Below, piece after piece: positions 50,569-58,489 of a stretch of 64,000 bases of DNA. A program made the translations under genes and the position numbers. Location: contig NZ_JADWYQ010000002.1 in the NCBI RefSeq assembly GCF_022414575.1, positions 186,001-250,000 on the forward strand, written 5' to 3'. How positions within the stretch are numbered: position 1 is the stretch's first letter; the number at the start of each line of letters is the position of its first letter. The notes below the pieces were generated by a model that was given only the letters and a program-made list of their open reading frames with translations, was not told the DNA's origin and did not search any database. The DNA is from Streptomyces sp. MUM 178J (GTDB lineage Bacteria; Actinomycetota; Actinomycetes; Streptomycetales; Streptomycetaceae).

Positions 50569-51860
50569 CCTGGGTGCTCGGCGTCGACTCGGGCGGCTCG
50601 GGGCTGCGCGCCGCGCTCGCCCCGGCCGACGACATCACGCGCGCCGAGACGGCCGTATCGGATGAACCGGTGCGCATCGGTCCGGACGGCGTCGACGCCG
50701 GGCATCTGCTGCGGCAGCTGCTGCCGATGGTCCGCTCGCTGCTGGGCCGGGCCGGGGGCGGCCGCATCGCGTCGGCCGTGATCGGCGCAGCAGGGACGGC
50801 CTCGCTGGGCGGGCCGCTGCGCGCCCGGCTGCCCGGCGCCCTCCGCGCGGATCTGGGCGTGCGGAGTACGGCACTGGCGGCCGACGGGGTCACCGCATAC
50901 GCCGGAGCGCTGGGTCAGCGGCCGGGAGCGGTCGTCGCGGCCGGCACCGGCGTGATCGCTCTGGGCACGGATCTGTCGGGCTGGCGGCGCGCCGACGGCT
51001 GGGGGCATCTGCTGGGCGACGCGGGCGGCGGGGCCTGGATCGGACGGGCCGGGCTGGAGGCCGCACTGCGCGCCCACGACGGGCGGCGCGGCGGGTCGGC
51101 GGCGCTGCTCTCGCACGCCGAGGCGGCGTTCGGACCGGCCGAGGAACTGCCGGAGCGGCTCTATCCGCGGCCCGACCGGCCCGCCGTCCTGGCGTCGTTC
51201 GCCCCTCGGGTCGCCGCCTGCGCGGAGGACGACCCCGTGGCGGCCGGCATTCTCGCCGAGGCCGCACGCCATATCGCGGACACCGCCGCCGCCGTGTGCC
51301 CACCGGCGGTCCGGGCCGCCGGGACCGACCGGGCCGCCCGGGCGATCTGGGCGGACCGGGCCACCCGCGCCACCGAGCAAGGACGCACCTTCGGCACCGA
51401 CCGGGGCGGCTGGGCCGCCGAGGCCGGACCGGCCACCGAGGTCGGCCGGGACGCCGAACCCGGCCGGAGCGCCCACAGCGACGAAACTGCCCAGGCCGGC
51501 CAGGCTGCCGAAGCCGACCGAGTCGCCCAGGCCGGCCAGGCTGCGCGGACCGCCCAGAACGACCGGGCCGGCGAGAGCGGTGGGACCGTCGAGCGCAGCC
51601 GGGCGACCCCGAGCAGCCAGTCGGCGGCGAGCGTCGAAATCGCCCTGACCGGGGGCCTGTTCAAGCTGGGCGAGCCGTTGCTCGCACCGCTGCGCGGCGA
51701 ACTCGCCGCGCAACTGCCGCACACCCGGCTGACGTCCGCGGCCGGGGACCCGCTCGGCGGAGCGCTGCTGCTGGCGTCCGCTCTGCACTTCGGCGATCTG
51801 CGGCTGCCGCCGCACCCGACGCTGCTGTATCTGCCGGGGCCTGCGGAGACGGCCAGTTGA
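50565..51860 (+). CDS. BadF/BcrA/GlcNAc-kinase-type ATPase with a repetitive insertion
   Basis: This 431-residue ASKHA-fold kinase has phosphate motif [15 protein letters not shown] (4-18), GAAGTASL, the second phosphate motif [12 protein letters not shown] (123-134), [16 protein letters not shown] (145-160) and the adenosine motif [16 protein letters not shown] (357-372). It is probably an N-acetylglucosamine kinase. Residues about 246-355 are a low-complexity insertion of DRA/ATRA/AQAGQAA units, encoded by imperfect repeats (a 20-bp copy at about 51490 and again at about 51529). This is unusual for the family. GTGA overlap with ung. Confidence 0.87.
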   Translation: MTWVLGVDSGGSGLRAALAPADDITRAETAVSDEPVRIGPDGVDAGHLLRQLLPMVRSLLGRAGGGRIASAVIGAAGTASLGGPLRARLPGALRADLGVRSTALAADGVTAYAGALGQRPGAVVAAGTGVIALGTDLSGWRRADGWGHLLGDAGGGAWIGRAGLEAALRAHDGRRGGSAALLSHAEAAFGPAEELPERLYPRPDRPAVLASFAPRVAACAEDDPVAAGILAEAARHIADTAAAVCPPAVRAAGTDRAARAIWADRATRATEQGRTFGTDRGGWAAEAGPATEVGRDAEPGRSAHSDETAQAGQAAEADRVAQAGQAARTAQNDRAGESGGTVERSRATPSSQSAASVEIALTGGLFKLGEPLLAPLRGELAAQLPHTRLTSAAGDPLGGALLLASALHFGDLRLPPHPTLLYLPGPAETAS

Positions 51861-52000
51861 CCGCCCGTACACCTGACGGACACCGGGAACGCCTCGGGAC
51901 GGGGTTTGCGCAAGGACCCATCGGGCATATTCGGACAGATGTCATGGAGTTGGCCCCTCCCCGAACAGCCGCACCGGCAAAACCAGTAGCATGCGGGCGC

Positions 52001-52924
52001 ATGAGCTCCCCCACTGGGCCCGCATCTGGCCTGCCTGTACGAATGCCGCGACCCCGCCAGCCCGGTCGGCACCGCCGGCCGGAGCCCGTGACGGCTCCCG
52101 AGGGCGCGCCCGCGCTGATCCTGGCCGTGCCCGGAACGCCTGAACCCGGCACGCGCAGCCTGGCCGAAGAGGTCATAAGCATCGCTCGGTCCGAGCTGCC
52201 CGGCCTTGAGGCGGCCATCGGCTACCTCGACGGCGACGACGCCGAGTACCCCGCCCTTGCCTCCGTCCTCGCGTACACCGCGCAGCGGCGCACCGAGCGG
52301 CATGAGATCGCCAAGGCGGCCGGCCGCGAGGTCGCCGAGCCCGAGGGCCCCGCGGCGGTCGTCGTGCCGCTGCTGGTCGGCCCGGACGCCGAGCTGACCG
52401 GCCGGATCCGCCGGGCCGTCGCGGACAGCGGCGCGAGCGCGGAGCTGACCGATGTGCTCGGCCCGCACCCGCTGCTGGCCGAGGGCCTGCACGTCCGCCT
52501 CTCCGAGGCGTCCCTGGCGCGCGCCGACCGGGCCAGGCTGTTCACCGTGGCCACCGCGGCCGACGGCATCATCCTGGCGACCGTCGGCGGCGAGGAGGCC
52601 GTGCAGGCCGCCGGCATCACGGGCATGCTGCTGGCCGCCCGGCTCGCCGTGCCGGTGATGGCCGCGGGCCTGGACCAGGACGGCGCGGTCGCCGCCATCG
52701 CCGAGCAGCTGCGCGGCGCGGGCTCCGTGCAGCTGGCGCTGGCCCCCTGCCTGGTCGGCCCGGAGGCGCCGGCGGGGTTGCTGGATTCCGCCGCCAAGGA
52801 GGCGGGTTGCCCGGCGTCCGAGGCACTGGGCGCCTACCCGGCGATCGGCAAGCTCGTGCTGTCGCAGTACGCGACCACGCTGGGGATAGCCCCGCAGCAG
52901 CCGCAGGGCGCGCCCGCCCGCTGA
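52001..52924 (+). CDS. Sirohydrochlorin chelatase (CbiX)-like protein with lost metal ligands
   Basis: This 307-residue protein has two CbiX/CbiK-like halves: PALILAVPGTPEPGTRSLAEEVISIAR and VVVPLLVGPDAELTGRIRRAVADS, then a second half ending LILSQYATTLGI-like LVLSQYATTLGI. In active chelatases the first strand ends HGS/HGT and a second His follows VPLFL; here the first reads AVPGT (His to Pro) and VPLLVGP lacks His. It may be inactive or a different binding protein. The -10-like TAGCAT lies 8 nt before ATG, again leaderless. A terminator follows. Confidence 0.78.
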   Translation: MSSPTGPASGLPVRMPRPRQPGRHRRPEPVTAPEGAPALILAVPGTPEPGTRSLAEEVISIARSELPGLEAAIGYLDGDDAEYPALASVLAYTAQRRTERHEIAKAAGREVAEPEGPAAVVVPLLVGPDAELTGRIRRAVADSGASAELTDVLGPHPLLAEGLHVRLSEASLARADRARLFTVATAADGIILATVGGEEAVQAAGITGMLLAARLAVPVMAAGLDQDGAVAAIAEQLRGAGSVQLALAPCLVGPEAPAGLLDSAAKEAGCPASEALGAYPAIGKLVLSQYATTLGIAPQQPQGAPAR

Positions 52925-52948
52925 AGACCCCGTACCGCATCCGGCACA

Positions 52949-52984
52949 GGGCCCGTACACGCCGCTCACGGCTGGTACGGGCTC
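52949..52984. terminator. Hairpin between convergent genes
   Basis: AG-GCCCGTAC (to 52958) pairs with GTACGGGC-TCT (from 52975) around a 16-nt loop that can form a smaller GCCG/CGGC stem. It lies between the CbiX-like gene (ends 52924) and the lactonase gene (ends 53017). Confidence 0.7.
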
Positions 52985-53016
52985 TGCGGTCTGCCGGGAC
53001 CCGGAACGACGTCCGG

Positions 53017-54102
53017 TCAGATGAAGGTCACACAGGATGCGGCAGGGGCCGCGAACGACCCGGCCCGCCGTGGGATGCCGCCGCCCGCGTCGACATCGAC
53101 GTCGAACCATGTGACGTCCCCGGAACGCTCGTTGGCGGCGTACAGTCTGCGGCCGGCCGGGTCGAGCGCCAGATCCCGCGGCCAGCGCCCGCCGCAGTCC
53201 ACGACGGCCGTCGGCTCGGGCCGCTCCGGACCCCGGTCGAGCGAGAGGACACAGATGACGTCGGGGCCGCGTACCGCCGCCCACAGACGGCGGCCGTCGG
53301 GCGAGACGACGGCCTCGGAGGGGTAGGCGGGCCGGGTGGCGCCGCCCGGGGTGAGCGGGTGCTCGCCGACCGTCTTCAGCAGTCCGCCGTCCGCGTCCCA
53401 GCGGCACACGGTGACGACGGGGTCCAGCTCGCCCACGACGTAGACATGCGTGCCCGCCGGATGGACGACGAGATGGCGGGGTCCGACGCCGGGTCGCAGG
53501 GCCGTCTCGGCGTGCGGGGTCAGGGCACCGGCCTGCGCGTCCCATGCGTGGACGTACACCCGGTCCGTGCCCAGATCGACGGCCAGCACCCAGCGCCCGG
53601 TCGGATCGGCGACCACCTGGTGGGCGTGCGGGCCGGCCTGCCGGTCCGGGTCGGGGCCGCTGCCGTGGTGGTGCAGCACCGCGCCGACCGGCCCGGGAGC
53701 GCCGTCCGTCCCGACCGGAAGGATGCTCACGCTCCCCGAACCGTAGTTGGCGGTCACCAGATGGCCCGCGGCGAGTGCGAGATGTGTGGGGCCCGCGCCG
53801 CGCACGGGCACACGCCCTCCGATGGGGCGTGGCGCCGGCCCGGTGACGTCGAAGGCGGCGACGGCGCCGTCCTCCGTCTCGGAGACGGCGTAGAGGAGGG
53901 TCCCGCCGAAGGCCGCGCCCGGCACCAGATACGAGGGGTCGGCGACGGCGTCGCTCACCCCCGTCTCGGTGAGCGCGCCCGAGTCCGGGTCCACGGCCGC
54001 GGCGATGACGCCCCGGCCCCCGGCCGAGGTGAACGACCCGATGAACGCCCGGACGGCAGATGCCCGGACGGCGTTCGCCCCTGCGGGGCTGGTGCGGCCC
54101 AC
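53017..54102 (-). CDS. Lactonase-family (YbhE-type 6-phosphogluconolactonase) beta-propeller
   Basis: This 361-residue seven-bladed propeller of the cytosolic Pgl/YbhE family has HHHGSGPDPDRQAGPHAHQVVADPTGRWVLAVDLGTDRV (the PHAHxV signature), RPGVGPRHLVVHPAG, YPSEAVVSPDGRRLWAAVRG and WPRDLALDPAGRRLYAANERSGDVTWF. It probably hydrolyses a sugar lactone. GTG 54102 is chosen because GAGGGGAA lies 6 nt upstream; an ATG at 54168 preceded by TACCGT would be a leaderless alternative. Confidence 0.87.
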   Translation of the reverse strand: MGRTSPAGANAVRASAVRAFIGSFTSAGGRGVIAAAVDPDSGALTETGVSDAVADPSYLVPGAAFGGTLLYAVSETEDGAVAAFDVTGPAPRPIGGRVPVRGAGPTHLALAAGHLVTANYGSGSVSILPVGTDGAPGPVGAVLHHHGSGPDPDRQAGPHAHQVVADPTGRWVLAVDLGTDRVYVHAWDAQAGALTPHAETALRPGVGPRHLVVHPAGTHVYVVGELDPVVTVCRWDADGGLLKTVGEHPLTPGGATRPAYPSEAVVSPDGRRLWAAVRGPDVICVLSLDRGPERPEPTAVVDCGGRWPRDLALDPAGRRLYAANERSGDVTWFDVDVDAGGGIPRRAGSFAAPAASCVTFI

Positions 54103-54272
54103 TGCTTCCCCTCTCCGCCTGCTGCTGCGCTGCCGGTGCGTTGCTGACGCACTGCCATGTCCTGCCATGCGCCGCCGACGGTAGCAGTCGGTCTAGACCA
54201 GAAGAGGGGAGCGCACCGCTGCCGTCCGGCACACGGCCGGGTCCGGGAGGTCAAAGTGCGCGGTCGCCGGGA

Positions 54273-54716
54273 TCAGGACGCCAGCCGGTCGAGGGCTGCG
54301 GCCGGCTCCGCGGGCGTCACCTCGAACCAGATCACTTTGCCCGTGGCCGTGCCTGCGCTGCCCCAGCTCGCCGCCAGCGTCTCGATCAGGATCAGGCCCC
54401 GGCCGCTTTCGGCATACAGCTCGCGATCGCGTTGTGTGGGCAGCGTCCCCGCCGTGTCGCTCACCTCCACCCGCAGCCGGGCGCCGGTCCAGCGCACCGT
54501 CACCGAGCACGGCCCGGCAGTGTGGAGCACGGCGTTGGCGATCACCTCGCCCGACAGCAGCGCGAGGTCGTGCAGCGTCTCGTCCACGAGCGGGAGCTCC
54601 CAGGTGCGGACCGCCGACAGAAGCAGTCGACGGGCCTTGGGCACTGCGGCCGGGTCCCCTGCGGGGACCGTGAAGCTGTGGGCCGGCGGCTGTCCTGAGG
54701 TGTCGGTCGTATACAT
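54273..54716 (-). CDS. HATPase_c ATP-binding regulator (anti-sigma-like)
   Basis: This 147-residue short GHKL ATPase has an N-box LLSGEVIANAVLHTAG, middle RLRVEVSDTAG, and G2 ESGRGLILIETLAASWG, ending KVIWFEVTPAEPAA. It is the second protein of this class in the window. Like the other, it could bind or phosphorylate an anti-anti-sigma factor. ATG 54716 with AGGAGG about 10 nt upstream; a longer frame opens at 54863. It is divergent from the two-component operon with a 355-bp region between. Confidence 0.85.
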   Translation of the reverse strand: MYTTDTSGQPPAHSFTVPAGDPAAVPKARRLLLSAVRTWELPLVDETLHDLALLSGEVIANAVLHTAGPCSVTVRWTGARLRVEVSDTAGTLPTQRDRELYAESGRGLILIETLAASWGSAGTATGKVIWFEVTPAEPAAALDRLAS

Positions 54717-55071
54717 GTGACGCCGGCCTCCTAGCCGGTCCTGGCGCCCAGTCGCCGGGGAGGCGGCCCCTGCAACGCCCGCACCGTCCCACGGGGCCAC
54801 CGGTTGGCCGACTGTTCGCCGCCGCGGCTCGGACGGCACTGTTGCCATGCTCATCTCGGCCATCTCCTGGGACTAGGCACTTCGCTCTACTCCGAACCGT
54901 GGCAGCCGTGACGAGCAGGCAACAGGGCACGACCGAGCTCTTAACATAGGTTTAGGGTTAAGTGATGGAGATCACTTCTACGCTCGACTCGAAGGCCCGT
55001 TACAAGCCCTGCCCTCGGACCTGAGCCCTGGCGGGGACCGGGACCCGGCACATGAGGCACTGGGAGGCTCT
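54717..55071. promoter_or_regulatory. 355-bp divergent regulatory region
   Basis: No convincing gene. It contains two inverted repeats: CTTAAC-N11-GTTAAG (54940-54962), inside an AT-rich ttaacatagg/tttagggtta patch, and AAGTGAT-ggag-ATCACTT (54960-54977). Both lie 95-132 bp before the response regulator start, fitting autoregulation by the OmpR-type regulator. Confidence 0.6.
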
Positions 55072-55857
55072 GTGCACATACTGCTTGTCGAGGACGACAA
55101 CCGGGTCGCCGACGCCCTGACGGGCTCGCTGCGCCGCAACGGGTACGAGGTGTGGCGCGCGGCCAACGCCGCCGAGGCACTGGCCGCGCCCGCCGCGGAC
55201 CTGGTCCTGCTCGATCTTGGCCTGCCGGACCGGGACGGCATCGAGGTGTGCCGGGAACTGCGTGCCCGCGGCAGGGTGCCGGTCATCGCGGTGACCGCAC
55301 GGGGAGGGGAACCCGACCGGGTGCGAGGACTGCGCAGCGGCGCCGACGACTACGTGGTGAAACCCTTCAGCGCCGCCGAACTGCTCGCCCGTATCGAGGC
55401 GGTGCTCCGGCGCAGCATGCCCCAGCGCGCCGAGGACGACCGGCTCGTCACAGTCGACGGACTGGAGATCGACCTGCGGCGGCGCACGGTCACCCTGGAC
55501 GGGCAGCCGGTGCCGCTGACCCGCAAGGAGTTCGACGTGCTGGCCGTGCTGGTGCGCGCCGACGGCGCCGCCGTGTCCCGGGACCGCATCATCGTCGAGG
55601 TATGGCACACGACGTACGACGGCATGTCGCGCACCCTGGACGTGCATATGGCCAACCTGCGCGGGAAGCTGGGGCGGGCAGGAGGCGTGGTGCGGACTGT
55701 GCGGGGCGTCGGCTACCGCCTCGCCGCCGCCTGCGGGACGGCCCCGGACGCGGCTTCGGCCTCGCATCGGGCTCCGGACGCCACGCCGGAAACGCCCCCG
55801 GCCTCGCAGGCCGACCACCCGCCCGCTGCCTCGCCGCCCACGGCGGCCGAGGCCTGA
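55072..55857 (+). CDS. OmpR-type response regulator (TctD-like)
   Basis: This 261-residue protein has the receiver domain with acidic pair Glu7-Asp8-Asp9, phospho-acceptor Asp48 (LVLLDLGLPD), Thr in VTARGG and Lys97 in VVKPFS, and a C-terminal winged helix (about 125-225: LTRKEFDVLAVLVRADGAAVSRDRIIVEVW...VRTVRGVGYRLA). A Pro/Ala tail follows. It probably regulates the TRAP/TAXI transporter downstream on the opposite strand, whose promoter has a similar TTAAGG motif. GTG start. The sensor kinase gene follows 15 bp later. Confidence 0.92.
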   Translation: MHILLVEDDNRVADALTGSLRRNGYEVWRAANAAEALAAPAADLVLLDLGLPDRDGIEVCRELRARGRVPVIAVTARGGEPDRVRGLRSGADDYVVKPFSAAELLARIEAVLRRSMPQRAEDDRLVTVDGLEIDLRRRTVTLDGQPVPLTRKEFDVLAVLVRADGAAVSRDRIIVEVWHTTYDGMSRTLDVHMANLRGKLGRAGGVVRTVRGVGYRLAAACGTAPDAASASHRAPDATPETPPASQADHPPAASPPTAAEA

Positions 55858-55872
55858 GCCTGCCGATCGCCG

Positions 55873-57321
55873 ATGCGCCGCCGACTCCTCATCATCGTTT
55901 TCGCCCTGGTCGCGGGCCTCATCCTGGCGCTCAGCGTCCCGCTCGTCCGGGCCACGGCGGAGCACACCGTCCAGACCTCGTTCATCGGACGCGTCCAAGA
56001 CGGCGCCTGGTTCGCCGACATGGCTGCCACCGCCCTGGAGTCGGGCCGGACCGACCGCCTTGAGGCCGCGGCCGACCGCTATGCCGCCCTGTACGACTCG
56101 CAGGTCGCCGTCGTCGACGCGGACGGCGAGACCGTCGTCGCCCCGCGCCCGCTCGACCTGGAGGAGCCGAAGGTCCGCACCGCGCTGCTGCGGGCCCTTG
56201 CCGACCGCCCGGCGCGGCAGCCCGGCCTGATGTGGCCGTGGGAAGACCGCCCCTTCGTCCTGGCCGAGCCGGTCAAGCGCGACGGCCGGGTGCTGGGCGC
56301 CGTGCTCATCGTCTCGCCCACCGACCGGGCCCGCTCCGAGGTCTCGGACCACCTGACCCTCGTCGCCCTGGGCAGCCTCGCCGCACTGGCCACCGTGGTG
56401 ATCGCCGTCGCGACCCCGATGGTGCGGTGGGTGCTCCGCCCGGTCCATGAGCTGGACCGGGCCACACATGAGGTCGCCCTCGGACGGCTGAAGACCAAGG
56501 TCTCGGAGCGGACGGGCGCTCCGGAGCTGCGCCGCCTCGCCAACAGCTTCAACGCGATGGCGGACAGCATGTACGCCTCGCAGGAACAGCAGCGCGCGTT
56601 CGTCGCGCAGGCCTCGCATCAGCTGCGCAATCCGCTGACCGCGCTCCGGCTGCGCGTGGAGAACCTCGAAGACTATGTGAACGACCCTCGTGGCCTGCAC
56701 GAACTGCATGTCGCCGCGGAAGAGGCCGACCGGTTCGGCGAGATCCTCGACGGACTGCTCCAAATGGCCAGGGCAGAGGCGTCCGAGGCGGAGCGCACAC
56801 GCGTCGACGTCACAGCGGTGGTCACCCACCGGGTCGACGCCTGGCGGACGGCCTACGAGGCGGAGGGCGTCCCGCTCACCACGCGGATTCCGGACGGGGT
56901 GAGCGCGCTGTCCCTGCCCGACAGTCTCGACCATGCGCTGGACACCCTGCTCGACAACGCCCTCAAGTTCGGCGACGGCACGCCGGTGAGCGTGTCGGTC
57001 ACCCGGTCCCCAGGCGGTGACCCCCCTGACGGCAGCGGCGGCGAGGGAGCGCGGGGCGGGCGAGGCGACGGCGTGGTGGAAGTGACGGTGTGCGACGGCG
57101 GCGCCGGGCTGACCGCCGAGGAGCTGGCCCAGGCGGGCGGGCGGTTCTGGCGCAGCCCTCGTCACCAGAACGTGCGGGGCACGGGACTGGGGCTTGCTCT
57201 CACACGCATCGTGGTCGAGGCGGGCGGCGGCGAACTGCGGCTCGCGGAGGCGAGGCCGCACGGCCTCGCGGCGACCGTCCGGCTGCCCGCCGCTCCCGCG
57301 ACCCCTGACACGGCGTCCTGA
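55873..57321 (+). CDS. Sensor histidine kinase (TctE-like)
   Basis: This 482-residue protein has transmembrane helix 1 at about 6-24, an extracellular sensor (about 28-157), helix 2 at about 160-187, HAMP (188-240), H-box AQASHQLRNPLTALRL with phospho-His249, N-box ALDTLLDNALKF, and G-boxes VCDGGAGL and GTGLGLALTRI. The extracellular domain (AADRYAALYDSQVAVVDADGETV) presumably senses a small molecule such as an organic acid. It forms a two-component system with the preceding gene and ends 11 bp from the TAXI gene, tail to tail. Confidence 0.92.
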   Translation: MRRRLLIIVFALVAGLILALSVPLVRATAEHTVQTSFIGRVQDGAWFADMAATALESGRTDRLEAAADRYAALYDSQVAVVDADGETVVAPRPLDLEEPKVRTALLRALADRPARQPGLMWPWEDRPFVLAEPVKRDGRVLGAVLIVSPTDRARSEVSDHLTLVALGSLAALATVVIAVATPMVRWVLRPVHELDRATHEVALGRLKTKVSERTGAPELRRLANSFNAMADSMYASQEQQRAFVAQASHQLRNPLTALRLRVENLEDYVNDPRGLHELHVAAEEADRFGEILDGLLQMARAEASEAERTRVDVTAVVTHRVDAWRTAYEAEGVPLTTRIPDGVSALSLPDSLDHALDTLLDNALKFGDGTPVSVSVTRSPGGDPPDGSGGEGARGGRGDGVVEVTVCDGGAGLTAEELAQAGGRFWRSPRHQNVRGTGLGLALTRIVVEAGGGELRLAEARPHGLAATVRLPAAPATPDTAS

Positions 57322-57332
57322 CACGGCACACG

Positions 57333-58292
57333 TCAGGGGTGGGACTCCCGGTACCACTGCTCTGCGCCCGGGTGCAGCTCCAGCGGATAGGTGGCGATCG
57401 CCGTGCGGCGGTCGAGTCGGCGGGCCTCCGGGTGGGCGCGTATGAGCTCCTGCTGGCCGTCGAAGAGCAGCCGGGTCAGCCAGTACGCCTCCGCCTTGGG
57501 CATGTCCGGCCGCACCACCAGGAAGTTCGGCACGCTCACGGTGGTCACCGCACTCTGCTCCCCGTAGACGACGGCCGGCACGGTGGTCTCCGTATAGAGC
57601 TCACCGTAGGAGCGGGTGAGGGCGCCGACCACGTTGCCGAGGTCCACAAGGCGGATAGGAGTGTTCTGGCGGAGCTCGGTGATCGCCGCCGTAGGCAGAC
57701 CACCGCTCCAGAAGAACGCGTCGATCCGCCCCTCGGCCAGCGCGGAAGCCGAAGCGCGCACATCGAGCCGCTCTGCGTCCACGTCGCCGTCCGGGGAAAG
57801 CCCCGCCACCTCCAGGATCCGCTCGGCGATGACCGCGGTGCCCGAACCCACGGCCCCGAGGGAGACCCGCCGCCCTTGCAGATCCGTCACGCTGCGCACC
57901 GGGCTGTCGGCGGGAACCACGAGTTGTACATAGTTGTCGTAGAGCGCGGCCAGCGCCACCACGGGCACCGGCGCGCTGAACGGCGCGCGCCCGGCGACGG
58001 CGTCGGCGGCGGAATCGGCGAGTGTGAAGGCCACCCTCGCCTCGCCGGCGCCCACCCGGCGCAGATTGTCGACGCTGCCCCCCGTGTACAGGACCGGCGC
58101 GGTCGCGCCGGGCAGCTGCTGATCGAGGAGTTCGGCGTATCCCGCTCCGTACGCCGCGTAGACGCCGCCCCGGTTGCCGGTGGCCACGCTGATCTCCCCG
58201 GTCGGCCGGGGCGGCGCATCGCTTCCCGCGCATGCGGTGAGCAGCGCCGTCATCAGGGCGACGGCGGCGGCGAGGAGACGTGCCACTCGCAT
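57333..58292 (-). CDS. TAXI-family TRAP solute-binding lipoprotein (second copy)
   Basis: This 319-residue protein has a lipoprotein signal with lipobox ALLTAC (about 20). The TAXI (TRAP-associated extracytoplasmic immunogenic) fold follows: ISVATGNRGGVYAAYGAGYAELL, LYTGGSVDNLRRVGAGEARVAFTLADSAADAV, GRRVSLGAVGSGTAVIAERIL and DAFFWSGGLPTAAITEL. It would capture a carboxylate or amino acid for the permease upstream. GGGAGG before ATG 58292. Its sequence is clearly different from the other TAXI gene at 60745-61770, so the permease may serve two substrates. Confidence 0.9.
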   Translation of the reverse strand: MRVARLLAAAVALMTALLTACAGSDAPPRPTGEISVATGNRGGVYAAYGAGYAELLDQQLPGATAPVLYTGGSVDNLRRVGAGEARVAFTLADSAADAVAGRAPFSAPVPVVALAALYDNYVQLVVPADSPVRSVTDLQGRRVSLGAVGSGTAVIAERILEVAGLSPDGDVDAERLDVRASASALAEGRIDAFFWSGGLPTAAITELRQNTPIRLVDLGNVVGALTRSYGELYTETTVPAVVYGEQSAVTTVSVPNFLVVRPDMPKAEAYWLTRLLFDGQQELIRAHPEARRLDRRTAIATYPLELHPGAEQWYRESHP

Positions 58293-58489
58293 GGAGGCCT
58301 CCCTGGACACGGCGAACCGGCTGACAGCGAAGCCGCCGGCCGGCGGCTCCGACGGCCCGTGCGATTCAGCCTAGTCCAGGACGCCCGTCGGTTCCGTGGC
58401 GGCGGCAGGGGCCTCGGGCCGGGTCTGGAGTCGACCCGGCCCGAGAGGCAGTCCGCGCCGGGCCTCCCCTCAGACCGCCGGGCCTCCCC

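Noticed and set aside
51161..54232. A 1023-residue minus-strand open frame across the BadF, CbiX-like and lactonase genes
   Set aside because: Arg/Gly/Pro-rich with no domains, crossing three well-supported genes; a by-product of high GC.
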